Shown here: positions 44,686 through 52,850 of the stretch, piece by piece
Layout of the letters: every line of letters starts with the position of its first letter
Position numbering within the stretch: position 1 is the first letter of the stretch
Source of the DNA: Planctomycetota bacterium
Lineage (GTDB): Bacteria > Planctomycetota > Phycisphaerae > UBA1845 > UTPLA1
NCBI GenBank assembly: GCA_016235815.1
Contig: JACRIM010000034.1
Span: forward strand, 1 to 64,000
Reading direction: 5' to 3'
DNA length: 64,000 nt
The notes under the pieces: generated by a model
Database searches by the model: none
Told to the model about the DNA's origin: nothing
Seen by the model: only the letters and a program-made list of their open reading frames with translations
Position numbers and translations under genes: made by a program

Positions 44686-45441
44686 TCAATCCGTTCGCCT
44701 GCGTGCTCTCAATCGTATGTGATCCGTCAATGCAGCTTTGGCATATAACGGCAGCGCCAGCTTGGCCCCTTTGGCAAGCGCCTTCAATCGCGAGTGTTCG
44801 CGGATTTCCTTAGACCCGAGCCAGACAATATCGAGCCTGCGAATTTCTTTGAGTGCGATGTGTTCATGAGTATCCGGCGTGGCCCAATAGCATCGTTCGC
44901 AGATGTCCGCGAGTCGCCCCTTTTGCCAATTCTCACAATGCTCGCAGGACCATGATTTGGCACGCTGACAGGATGCGCAAAGCAACATGTAGTCGCGCGG
45001 GGCTCGGTCGGCCATGTCCCCCTCGCCTGCGATTTCATAGGGGACACGATGATCAATTTGCAAGTATCGCAATTCAAAAGGCGTCGAACATATCTCGCAC
45101 TTCGGTCGTCCCTTGCCCGATAGAGATTCTTTGAATCCCTTAGGAAACGCCTTCCTGCCACCAATGCGATCAAGCTTGACGTCGGCCGGATTCCCGAATC
45201 GATATGCTGCAATGGTTCGTCCCGACGAGTTTTTCACCTTAATTCGGACGATGGGGATTCCCTGGTCCTTAACATCCTGTACGGCCCGAGGGGGATGGCT
45301 GTAACCATACGTATCTTCAAGCTCTTCCGTGGTAACCTGACCGTGGCGAAGGATGTGCTGCACCACGATTTTCGCTCGCCGGTTTGTGATCTTGGCGAGG
45401 AGGGCGAGAAACTCTGAGGGGTAATTGGTCGGTGTGCTCAA
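44686..45441 (-). CDS. HNH nuclease, probable type II restriction enzyme
   Basis: A protein of 251 residues. The N-terminal half looks like a winged-helix region (VQHILRHGQVTTEELED). Then comes an HNH nuclease fold with CEIC, the QIDHRVPYE histidine and CASCQ, followed by two further zinc pairs (CEHC, CERC). It starts with TTG, supported by GAGGG 6 bases upstream, and overlaps the stop of the methylase (TTGA). Paired with an adenine methylase, it is probably the cutting enzyme of a type II restriction-modification system; the target site is unknown. Confidence 0.85.
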   Translation of the reverse strand: MSTPTNYPSEFLALLAKITNRRAKIVVQHILRHGQVTTEELEDTYGYSHPPRAVQDVKDQGIPIVRIKVKNSSGRTIAAYRFGNPADVKLDRIGGRKAFPKGFKESLSGKGRPKCEICSTPFELRYLQIDHRVPYEIAGEGDMADRAPRDYMLLCASCQRAKSWSCEHCENWQKGRLADICERCYWATPDTHEHIALKEIRRLDIVWLGSKEIREHSRLKALAKGAKLALPLYAKAALTDHIRLRARRRTD

Positions 45442-46358
45442 TGAACACCCTCAAACAACGAGAGTTGGCCACGATTGACCGCATTCTCAAATGCCGTACG
45501 CGGAGTGGAGTCGAGTCGCGCTAAAAGCGACGAAGAAAGGTAGATGGATTCATAAGTCTCCGAGCGTCGCCCCAGCAGAGTTTCCTGGGTCGATCGGCCG
45601 GCGAGTACCTCAATTCGCTCCAATCCAAGGCTCGCCGGGAGCAGTTTGCCATGCTCACGATCCCCCGTTCGACCATCGTAGCTAATGATGAACGAGAGCT
45701 TTCGATGCGCGAGTTGCTTCAGGCCTTCACAGAAGTCATCAAAGGCCAGCCCCCTCACATATCGTGCATCACGTTCCTTGCTCACCCCTTGATATGGAGG
45801 ATCCATGAAGATCACATCCTCTTCCCGCGCATCCTTCAACGATTCGAGGTAATCACCGCAACGGATTTGCGTCTTATCGCGTAGTAGCCGCGCCGCCTCG
45901 AGAATGTTCCGTCGCATGGTCGCTGGGTTGGCCCCTAGCCGGCGATTGTCAGGGCTGTTGTTGAACTCGCCCTTTGTGTTGTAACGAATAGCTGCCTTGA
46001 CACACCGCGCGAGCAAATAAAGGAAATACGCAGGATCGTGCGATTTATTGAATTCGGCGCGTACTTCGTTGAAAAACAGCTGCTCACGACCACGTTGGTC
46101 ATTCCACAGACGCTCATATTGATCTGCTAATTCTGCAGGGCGCTCACTAATGGCCCGCCACAACTCCATCAATGGGGCGTGAACGTCATTGAGCACAAAG
46201 CGTTCAGCGGAACCTCGTGCCGCCGCAGCCAAGGTGACGGCCGCTGAACCTGCAAATGGCTCGAACAGTCGATTTGTATTGGGTGGGATCAATTCACAGA
46301 TCGTGGCTGCCAGCCAACGTTTGCTTCCTTGATAGGGTATCGGATGTGGGATCTTCAT
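45438..46358 (-). CDS. Dam-family DNA adenine methylase
   Basis: It methylates adenine in DNA. The protein (306 residues) has the order typical of Dam-type enzymes: PYQGSKR at the start, then the SAM motif FEPFAGSAAVTL, and the catalytic DPPY motif near residue 197. A DRTGD-like loop near the end and a long helix follow. The ATG at 46358 is preferred since the family begins with PYQGSK; an earlier start at 46421 is possible. It is upstream of, and coupled to, the HNH nuclease. Confidence 0.92.
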   Translation of the reverse strand: MKIPHPIPYQGSKRWLAATICELIPPNTNRLFEPFAGSAAVTLAAAARGSAERFVLNDVHAPLMELWRAISERPAELADQYERLWNDQRGREQLFFNEVRAEFNKSHDPAYFLYLLARCVKAAIRYNTKGEFNNSPDNRRLGANPATMRRNILEAARLLRDKTQIRCGDYLESLKDAREEDVIFMDPPYQGVSKERDARYVRGLAFDDFCEGLKQLAHRKLSFIISYDGRTGDREHGKLLPASLGLERIEVLAGRSTQETLLGRRSETYESIYLSSSLLARLDSTPRTAFENAVNRGQLSLFEGVH

Positions 46359-46563
46359 CTTGACGCCGATCAAGAGCGATTCGTTGTTTGAGCAAGTTGC
46401 ATATACGTGCTGCAGCCGCATTTAGGGTTCGATTGAAGTATAGGGCATGACCACGAATCGAAAAAACGACAAATCCAATCAAAACGTGACGTGCCGAACG
46501 GGCGGATCGGCATCCTTGCCGACCTCCCGTCCTCGCTCAAATTTTATTTCCCCTCCGTCGGCA

Positions 46564-46590
46564 TTGCCACACCTTACCCATCGGTATAAT
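46564..46590 (+). promoter_or_regulatory. Putative promoter giving a leaderless transcript
   Basis: TTGCCA (46564-46569) and TATAAT (46585-46590) are 15 bases apart. Transcription would start at about 46597-46598, where the ATG of the DUF1801 gene lies. No Shine-Dalgarno sequence precedes it. Confidence 0.5.
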
Positions 46591-46597
46591 GCCCCCC

Positions 46598-47152
46598 ATG
46601 CAAAGCAAAGCCACCACCGTCAAAGAGTACCTCGCCGAGCTCCCCGCCGACCGTCGCGCTGCCGTCTCCGCCGTGCGCGACGTCATCCTCAAGAACTTGG
46701 ACAAAGACTTCGAGGAGGGCATGACCTACGGCATGATCGGCTACTACGTCCCGCACCGCATCTATCCCAATGGCTATCACTGCGACCCGCGCCAGCCCCT
46801 GCCCTTCGCGGGCCTGGCCTCGCAAAAGAACCACATGTCGCTTTACGTCATGAGCTTGTACTCAAACAGCGACGAGGAAAAGCGTTTCCGCGCTGCCTGG
46901 GCCAAGACCGGCAAAAAACTAGACATGGGCAAGTGCTGCATCCGCTTCAAGAAGCTCGATGACCTGCCGCTCAACATCATCGCCGACATGTTTCGTCGGA
47001 CGAGTGTCAAGCAATGGATCGCCTATTACGAAAAGTCCATGCTCGCGAACTCCCAGCGCAAGACCAAGGGTCCGCCGGGGAAGGCGGCCGACTCTGCCTC
47101 GTCCAAAAAGAATGCAAAAAAAGTCGTCAAAAAGTCCCGGAAGAAAAAATAA
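46598..47152 (+). CDS. DUF1801-domain protein with Lys-rich tail
   Basis: A protein of about 184 residues. The DUF1801 core (VKEYLAELPADRRAAV, then MTYGMIGYY and LYVMSLY) is related to YdhG-like proteins, some described as iron chaperones; the role in this organism is unknown. The last 35 residues are rich in Lys and Ser and look disordered. An ATG at 46589 falls inside the -10 box, so the ATG at 46598 is the likely start. Confidence 0.8.
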   Translation: MQSKATTVKEYLAELPADRRAAVSAVRDVILKNLDKDFEEGMTYGMIGYYVPHRIYPNGYHCDPRQPLPFAGLASQKNHMSLYVMSLYSNSDEEKRFRAAWAKTGKKLDMGKCCIRFKKLDDLPLNIIADMFRRTSVKQWIAYYEKSMLANSQRKTKGPPGKAADSASSKKNAKKVVKKSRKKK

Positions 47153-47444
47153 AACCAGCCGCCCTCCGCTGAACGATTTGCCCCGGTGTCGCAGGCCGAA
47201 TTCGCCCGTTCATTTTCTCGCCTGATTCCAAATTACATATTTGGAAGAGGTTACGGCGAGCAGGGCTTATGGATCCGAATGGTCGTGTGAACGATTCGTA
47301 TCTGTTCGTCCGGCGGCGCCCGTCCTCACTTAAGCCAACAAACCATTCACGTCTTAATTCCTCCCGCGTCACGACTAACATCCTGTGCAAGTGATCGACG
47401 GCATCCTGAAATCCGCTTGGCCGACTTTTTCGGAGAACCCGCCC

Positions 47445-48701
47445 TTGAGCCTCAATTCCAACAGATGCGTCCTGCAAGTATTTTCATTTTTCGCCTGTTT
47501 TCAGGGTGTCGCGGTGCTGGCCGGCCAGCCGGCCAACGACTGGCGACAATGGCGCGGCCCAACGCGTGATTGCAAAGTCGAAGGCCCAGCCTGGCCTGGC
47601 GATCTAAAAGGCATCGCCGAGCGTTGGCGCGTACCGCTTGGCCCCAGCTACTCCGGACCCATCGTGACCGCCGACCGCGTCTTCGTGACCGAGACCAAGG
47701 ACAAAAGAACCGAGTGGGTCCGCGCTCTCGACCGCGCCACAGGAAAAGAACTCTGGCGCGTCTCATGGGAAGGATCGATGAACGTGCCCTTCTTCGCCAA
47801 GAGCCGCGGTGACTGGATCCGTTCGACGCCCGCGGCCGATGAGGATTCGCTCTATGTCGGCGGCATTCGCGATGTGCTCGTCTGTCTCAATGCCAGGGAT
47901 GGCTCCGAACGTTGGCGTGTCGACTTCGTGAATCGCTGTAAGACCGAACTGCCCGCATTCGGCTTCGTCAGCTCCCCCTTGATTGTGGGCGACGCGCTGT
48001 ATGTGCAGGCTGGTGCCGCCGTGCATCGCTTGAACAAGAAAACCGGCGAGACCGTCTGGCGTTCCATGGCCGACGCGGGCGGCATGTACGGAAGCGCGTT
48101 TTCATCCGTGATGTCGGCGAAACTGGACGGCCGCGATCAGATCGTCGTCCAAACACGGGAAAAACTCGCCGGACTTGATTCCGAGACCGGCAAAGTACTC
48201 TGGTCCCAGGAAATCCCGTCTTTTCGCGGCATGAACATCGTGACGCCGACGGTGTATGGGGACAGCGTTCTGACCAGCGCCTATGGCGGTCGCACCCACC
48301 TCTTCAAATTCAGCGACAAGGGCGATGCCGGGGCGATCGAGGAACTCTGGTCCAGCAAGAAGCAGGGCAACATGTCCTCGCCCGTGATCATCGGCGACCA
48401 TGTCTATCTGCACATGCGAAATCAGCGATTCTGCTGCATCGACCTGAAAACCGGCCGTACCACATGGACCTCCACCCCTTTTGGCGAATACTGGAGCATG
48501 GCCGTGAAGGGCGACAAGATTCTCGCGCTCGACGAACGCGGCGAACTGCTGCTGATCCAGGCCGACCCGAACGAGTTCAAACTGATCGACCGACGGGAGA
48601 TTGGAAAATCGGAAACATGGGGCCACCTCGCCGTCTGTGGCGACGAGCTTTTTATCCGCGAATTGAATGCGATGACGGCGTACAAGTGGACGGCGAAGTA
48701 G
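47445..48701 (+). CDS. Exported PQQ-type beta-propeller protein
   Basis: A protein of about 418 residues. A signal peptide (about 1-27) is followed by a WRQWRGPTRD start typical of planctomycete PQQ-like proteins. Repeated blades follow with pairs such as ALDRATGKELWRVSW, LNKKTGETVWRS and CIDLKTGRTTW. These match the PQQ/BamB propeller family. No catalytic residues are evident, so it may be a binding or scaffold protein. The TTG at 47445 is favoured because GGAGA precedes it and the signal peptide follows directly; a GTG at 47385 is possible. Confidence 0.85.
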   Translation: MSLNSNRCVLQVFSFFACFQGVAVLAGQPANDWRQWRGPTRDCKVEGPAWPGDLKGIAERWRVPLGPSYSGPIVTADRVFVTETKDKRTEWVRALDRATGKELWRVSWEGSMNVPFFAKSRGDWIRSTPAADEDSLYVGGIRDVLVCLNARDGSERWRVDFVNRCKTELPAFGFVSSPLIVGDALYVQAGAAVHRLNKKTGETVWRSMADAGGMYGSAFSSVMSAKLDGRDQIVVQTREKLAGLDSETGKVLWSQEIPSFRGMNIVTPTVYGDSVLTSAYGGRTHLFKFSDKGDAGAIEELWSSKKQGNMSSPVIIGDHVYLHMRNQRFCCIDLKTGRTTWTSTPFGEYWSMAVKGDKILALDERGELLLIQADPNEFKLIDRREIGKSETWGHLAVCGDELFIRELNAMTAYKWTAK

Positions 48702-48716
48702 TACAAAAACCCTGTT

Positions 48717-50021
48717 CTACATCACCCGAAACCACAGCGCCTTCAGATACGCCGACTCCGGGCAGGTCAGCATCACCGGATGATCCGCCGCCGCGCCGCT
48801 CTGGGCGAACATCTGCAGACTCCGTCGTGCCGGCCTCGTCGCCCGCTGCACCGTCTCGGTAAACGCCTCTACGCCCACCAGCCCGCTGCAACTGCATGTC
48901 AACAGATACCCGCCCGGCCGCACGATCTGCATCGCCAGTGAATTAAGATCGTGATACCTTCGCAGCCCGTCTTCCATCTCCTCGCGGTCTCTCACAAACT
49001 TCGGCGGATCAAGCACCACCGCGTCAAACTGCCGCCCGTTCGCCAGCATCTGCCGCAGATAAATGAACGCATCACTGTGAACGAGGCTGACCCGGGCGTT
49101 ATTGAGGTTCACATTCTCCTTCGCCACGACCAACGCCGCCTCATCCAGATCGACGCTCGTCACTTCTTTTGCTTCACCGAGCACCTTCGCACAGATTCCA
49201 AATCCACCGGTGTAGCAGCACAGATCGAGTACGGTTGAACCCTTGCACAACTCCGCGAATCGTTTGCGATTGTCCCGCTGGTCGCAGAAGAATCCCGTCT
49301 TGTGCCCGCCCGCCGCGTCGACGCGATAGCGTATCCCATGCTCGCGGATCGTCAGCGTGTTGCTCACGGCCGCCCTAGGCCCAAGCGGCGTCGCCCCGCG
49401 CTGCGCCGCCTTGGCCGACGTCGGAATCTTGAACCCTTCGATCTGCTCGATCTGATTGTCGGCCCGCAACACGACCTGCCACGTCAGATCCGTCAATTTA
49501 GGTCGATCGAGGCTTGTTGGCGTGCCCAGCTCTCGCATGAGATGCGCGGCCAGCATGTCGCGCCGTTGATACATGCCCAGCGAGAAAAACTCGAACACCA
49601 AATGATCGGCGTATCGCTCGACGATCAACCCCGACAACCCGTCGCCCTCGGCATGGACAACGCGATACGCGTCCGTCACCTCGTCGAGCCGCATCTGCTT
49701 GCGAAACTCCACGGCCCGGCGAATCGCCTGCGACCAGAACGCATCGTCCACCGGCACATCACCATGCGTCAGCATCCGCAGCGCGATCTGCGACTTGGGA
49801 TGAAATATCCCGCGCCCGAAGACCAGCCCCGACTTGTCATACACATTCACCACGTCCCCGGCCTTCGCCACCGGGTCAACCTCGCGAAGCATCCGCCTGA
49901 AGATGAACGGATGTTTGTTGGCAGAGCGCAGCAGCACCCATGGTGATTGCACGTCCGGCGGCGGGCCGGATAAATCCTCGTCTTCGAGCGAACCGGGCGG
50001 TGAGAAGGGGGGTCTTGGCAT
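48717..50021 (-). CDS. Class I SAM-dependent rRNA methyltransferase (RlmI-like)
   Basis: A protein of about 434 residues. The first part has a PUA-like RNA-binding domain (FIFRRMLREVDPVAKAGDVV), and the C-terminal half a Rossmann methyltransferase with VLDLCCYTGGFG, SVDLDEAAL and the DPPKF motif. This layout is that of RlmI, which methylates 23S rRNA cytosine, and its relatives. The ATG at 50021 is preferred; a start at 50117 has an unlikely N-terminus. It is divergent from purE. Confidence 0.9.
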   Translation of the reverse strand: MPRPPFSPPGSLEDEDLSGPPPDVQSPWVLLRSANKHPFIFRRMLREVDPVAKAGDVVNVYDKSGLVFGRGIFHPKSQIALRMLTHGDVPVDDAFWSQAIRRAVEFRKQMRLDEVTDAYRVVHAEGDGLSGLIVERYADHLVFEFFSLGMYQRRDMLAAHLMRELGTPTSLDRPKLTDLTWQVVLRADNQIEQIEGFKIPTSAKAAQRGATPLGPRAAVSNTLTIREHGIRYRVDAAGGHKTGFFCDQRDNRKRFAELCKGSTVLDLCCYTGGFGICAKVLGEAKEVTSVDLDEAALVVAKENVNLNNARVSLVHSDAFIYLRQMLANGRQFDAVVLDPPKFVRDREEMEDGLRRYHDLNSLAMQIVRPGGYLLTCSCSGLVGVEAFTETVQRATRPARRSLQMFAQSGAAADHPVMLTCPESAYLKALWFRVM

Positions 50022-50138
50022 TGGCGTATGGTCCCGTGGCCACCGCAATCGGGCAAGCAGCAATGATGGCTTGGATGCCTGTCGTTGCGCTGTTACCATC
50101 TCGCCGGATCGCCGCAATAGTCAAACGTGGGCACACCA

Positions 50139-50633
50139 ATGCAACCTCTCGTCGGCATCATCATGGGTTCCAAATCCGACTGGGAAACCCTCGAACACGC
50201 CGCCCAGACGCTCACGAAGCTCGGCGTCGCCCATGAGGTCCGCGTCGTTTCGGCTCATCGCACCCCCGACCTGCTGTTCGAGTACGCATCGTCGGCCGCC
50301 TCGCGCGGCATCGAGGTCATCATCGCCGGTGCGGGCGGCGCGGCCCATCTGCCCGGAATGTGCGCGGCAAAAACAGCACTCCCCGTCCTCGGCGTGCCGG
50401 TCGAATCGCACGCACTCAAAGGTCTCGACTCGCTGCTCTCCATCGTCCAAATGCCCGGCGGCGTTCCCGTCGCGACCTTTGCCATCGGCAAATCCGGCGC
50501 GATCAACGCAGCCCTCTTCGCCGCGTCCATCCTTGCAGCAAAGCACTCGACCATTTCCGCCGCGTTGTCGTTATTTCGCGCCGACCAGACCAAGTCCGTA
50601 CTCGCCAACCCCGATCCCAGGGTAGTGAATTAA
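50139..50633 (+). CDS. purE: N5-carboxyaminoimidazole ribonucleotide mutase
   Basis: PurE converts N5-CAIR to CAIR in purine synthesis. The 164-residue chain has the expected [12 protein letters not shown] motif, [10 protein letters not shown] and [12 protein letters not shown], all close to the class I PurE sequence. The ATG at 50139 gives the family's N-terminus; a GTG at 50127 is in frame. PurK follows with a short gap. Confidence 0.96.
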   Translation: MQPLVGIIMGSKSDWETLEHAAQTLTKLGVAHEVRVVSAHRTPDLLFEYASSAASRGIEVIIAGAGGAAHLPGMCAAKTALPVLGVPVESHALKGLDSLLSIVQMPGGVPVATFAIGKSGAINAALFAASILAAKHSTISAALSLFRADQTKSVLANPDPRVVN

Positions 50634-50687
50634 CATGAAGGCTGTAGGGTCCGCCGTGCGGGCCACGATCTTAGGTGATTCGTGGAT

Positions 50688-51812
50688 ATGGAATCCTCAA
50701 GCCTCAAGCCCCAAGCCTCACGCCTCGTGGGCATCCTCGGCGGCGGTCAGCTCGGGCGAATGCTCGCCCTGGCCGGTTATCCGCTCGGCTTCCGATTTCG
50801 ATTCCTTGATCCCAATCCCGATGCGCCAGCCGGCCACGTTGGCGAGCTTCACGTCGGCAACTTCACCGATTCGACCACACTCGACCGATTCGCCGAAGGC
50901 CTATCCGTTGCGACGTTTGAATTCGAAAACGTCCCGCTCGATGCAGCACGCCGACTGAACGAGCGAGTCCCCGTCTATCCGCCGCCTGCCGCCCTCGATG
51001 CCGGCCAGGACCGCCTCGCCGAGAAACACCTTTTCGAACGCGTCGGCGTACCTGTTCCGCCCTGGAGTGCGGTCGATACGCACGCCGATCTAAAATCCGC
51101 CGCCACCGCCGTCGGCCTGCCCGCTGTGATGAAAACGCGCCGACTCGGTTACGACGGTAAAGGGCAATTCGTCCTGCGCGATCCCGCCGATGTCGATCAT
51201 GCGTGGGAAACACTCGCCGGCGGATCGTTCGTATTGGAGAAGTTCGTTCCCTTCGACCGCGAAGTTTCGATCATCGCCGTGCGCCGCCGCAACGGCGACA
51301 CGCGCTTCTATCCGCTCGTCGAAAACCATCACCGCCTCGGCATTCTCCGCTGGACGCGCGCCCCAGCGCCCAATTTGTCCGATGCGTTGCAACGCCTAGC
51401 CGAACGCCACGCGACAAACGTGCTGGACGCCCTTAGCTACGTCGGTGTTCTTGCAATCGAGTTCTTCGAGAAAGACGGCGACCTCATCGCCAACGAAATG
51501 GCCCCACGCGTCCACAACTCCGGCCACTGGACCATCGAAGGCGCGCGCACCAGTCAATTCACCAATCACATTCGCGCCATCTTCGATCTGCCCCTCGGCG
51601 ACACGTCTGCGGTCGGCCACTCCGCGATGCTCAACATCATTGGCACGCCTTCTGAACCGGCCGAATGCTGCGCCGTTCCCGAAGCCCACCTGCATCTGTA
51701 CGGCAAAGCCCCGCGCCCCGAACGAAAGCTCGGTCACCTGACATTTCAATCGCCCGACGCGAATTGGATCGACACGCTGCTTGCCGAATGGAGAGCCAAA
51801 TGGCGCGAGTGA
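50688..51812 (+). CDS. purK: N5-carboxyaminoimidazole ribonucleotide synthase
   Basis: PurK makes N5-CAIR from AIR, bicarbonate and ATP; PurE then acts on the product. The ATP-grasp protein (about 374 residues) shows GILGGGQLGRMLA at the start, KTRRLGYDGKGQ in the middle and NEMAPRVHNSGHWT near the end. The first 13 codons from the ATG at 50688 are built from a heptamer repeat. The true start could be the GTG at 50727, right before the family's GILGGG, with the repeat then lying in the leader. Confidence 0.95.
   Translation: MESSSLKPQASRLVGILGGGQLGRMLALAGYPLGFRFRFLDPNPDAPAGHVGELHVGNFTDSTTLDRFAEGLSVATFEFENVPLDAARRLNERVPVYPPPAALDAGQDRLAEKHLFERVGVPVPPWSAVDTHADLKSAATAVGLPAVMKTRRLGYDGKGQFVLRDPADVDHAWETLAGGSFVLEKFVPFDREVSIIAVRRRNGDTRFYPLVENHHRLGILRWTRAPAPNLSDALQRLAERHATNVLDALSYVGVLAIEFFEKDGDLIANEMAPRVHNSGHWTIEGARTSQFTNHIRAIFDLPLGDTSAVGHSAMLNIIGTPSEPAECCAVPEAHLHLYGKAPRPERKLGHLTFQSPDANWIDTLLAEWRAKWRE
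50696..50723. repeat. Heptamer tandem repeat at the purK start
   Basis: Four consecutive 7-base units: CTCAAGC, CTCAAGC, CCCAAGC and CTCACGC. The same unit occurs upstream of pilT at 54977-55011. Confidence 0.75.
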
Positions 51813-51909
51813 TCGTTACACAAAATGTCCAACGCCATGTCGCATGTCGCCGCGCCATCGTTCGAAGCGCTCGACACAACCATTCGCGCAGTTCTTGATT
51901 GTTAACGCG

Positions 51910-52794
51910 TCACAAATACGGCCGCGGCGGCACCAGTACTCCGGCAAGCGCGAGTTGAATAACGAGATTCGTCGGCGTCAGTGGTAGCCCGACGGCCCCA
52001 CGCAGGATTTCGCCCATTACAATGAGCGGCGAGAAAGCGGCGACAATGACCGTCTTCGCCACGTTTACAATCGTCTGCACCATCGCCTCAATACACGCCG
52101 CCATCACTTGCACCATCACGTAGCCCAGACTCGCGAACCCGTACACAAAGAACGGAGCGAAGACGTAGATAAGTTGCGATTGATCCGTCGTCTTTCCAAC
52201 GCGTGCCACGACGTCCGGGACAATCTCCCGCCCACCGGGGTTCGGCGGCGGCGGCGACGTGGAAATATCGATACCCGTCGCCTGCTCGAATTGTGCCGCG
52301 ATGTCGGCCAGTGCCTGTTGCAGATCAATATCGAAATCGACCCGCTGGTTCTCCGCCCCCGGGTCCGCCCCCGCGAACACGATGTCCATATGCCCGCGGA
52401 GCCTCATCGTCGTGCGCTCGTCATAGGTCACGGCAATGGTCGAACCATCGGCGCCCTTGGCCTTGCTGAGCAGTCCGCCGTCGAAATTCACACTCGACTC
52501 ATTGCCCGCGGCATCCTGCAACACGGCCGCCTGCACGTCGTCGACGTTTCCGTCGGGCGTGCGCGTGCCGAAGACATACACATTGTTGCCGTCTTCGGTT
52601 CGCAGCGCCGCGAGAAGTTCACTGGTCGTGTCGGTGTTAAGGAGAAAACCCAGGCCGTTGGTAAGCGGTCCGCCGCCGCTGCCCAAATTCAGCGTGAACC
52701 CGTTGCACCCCGGCGCGCCGATAGCCATGACGCCGCCAAGAACCGCGATGATGAGTTGTCCCGCAAGGGAATACGGCAGCCGCGAAACTCGCAT
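51910..52794 (-). CDS. Hypothetical exported protein, possible lipoprotein
   Basis: A protein of about 294 residues that I cannot name. A hydrophobic signal ends with MAIGAPGC, a possible lipobox, followed by GNGF-like Gly-rich sequence. The middle part has beta-rich segments and one long helix. The last 90 residues contain several hydrophobic helices, which is unusual for a lipoprotein. GGAGG lies 6 bases upstream of the ATG at 52794, so this start is well supported. It follows the gene at 52851 on the same strand. Confidence 0.6.
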   Translation of the reverse strand: MRVSRLPYSLAGQLIIAVLGGVMAIGAPGCNGFTLNLGSGGGPLTNGLGFLLNTDTTSELLAALRTEDGNNVYVFGTRTPDGNVDDVQAAVLQDAAGNESSVNFDGGLLSKAKGADGSTIAVTYDERTTMRLRGHMDIVFAGADPGAENQRVDFDIDLQQALADIAAQFEQATGIDISTSPPPPNPGGREIVPDVVARVGKTTDQSQLIYVFAPFFVYGFASLGYVMVQVMAACIEAMVQTIVNVAKTVIVAAFSPLIVMGEILRGAVGLPLTPTNLVIQLALAGVLVPPRPYL

Positions 52795-52850
52795 GACGCG
52801 CCTCCATGCTGGGCGAGGAGTGCGCATCATGCATAGCGTCGTGTGTTTCG

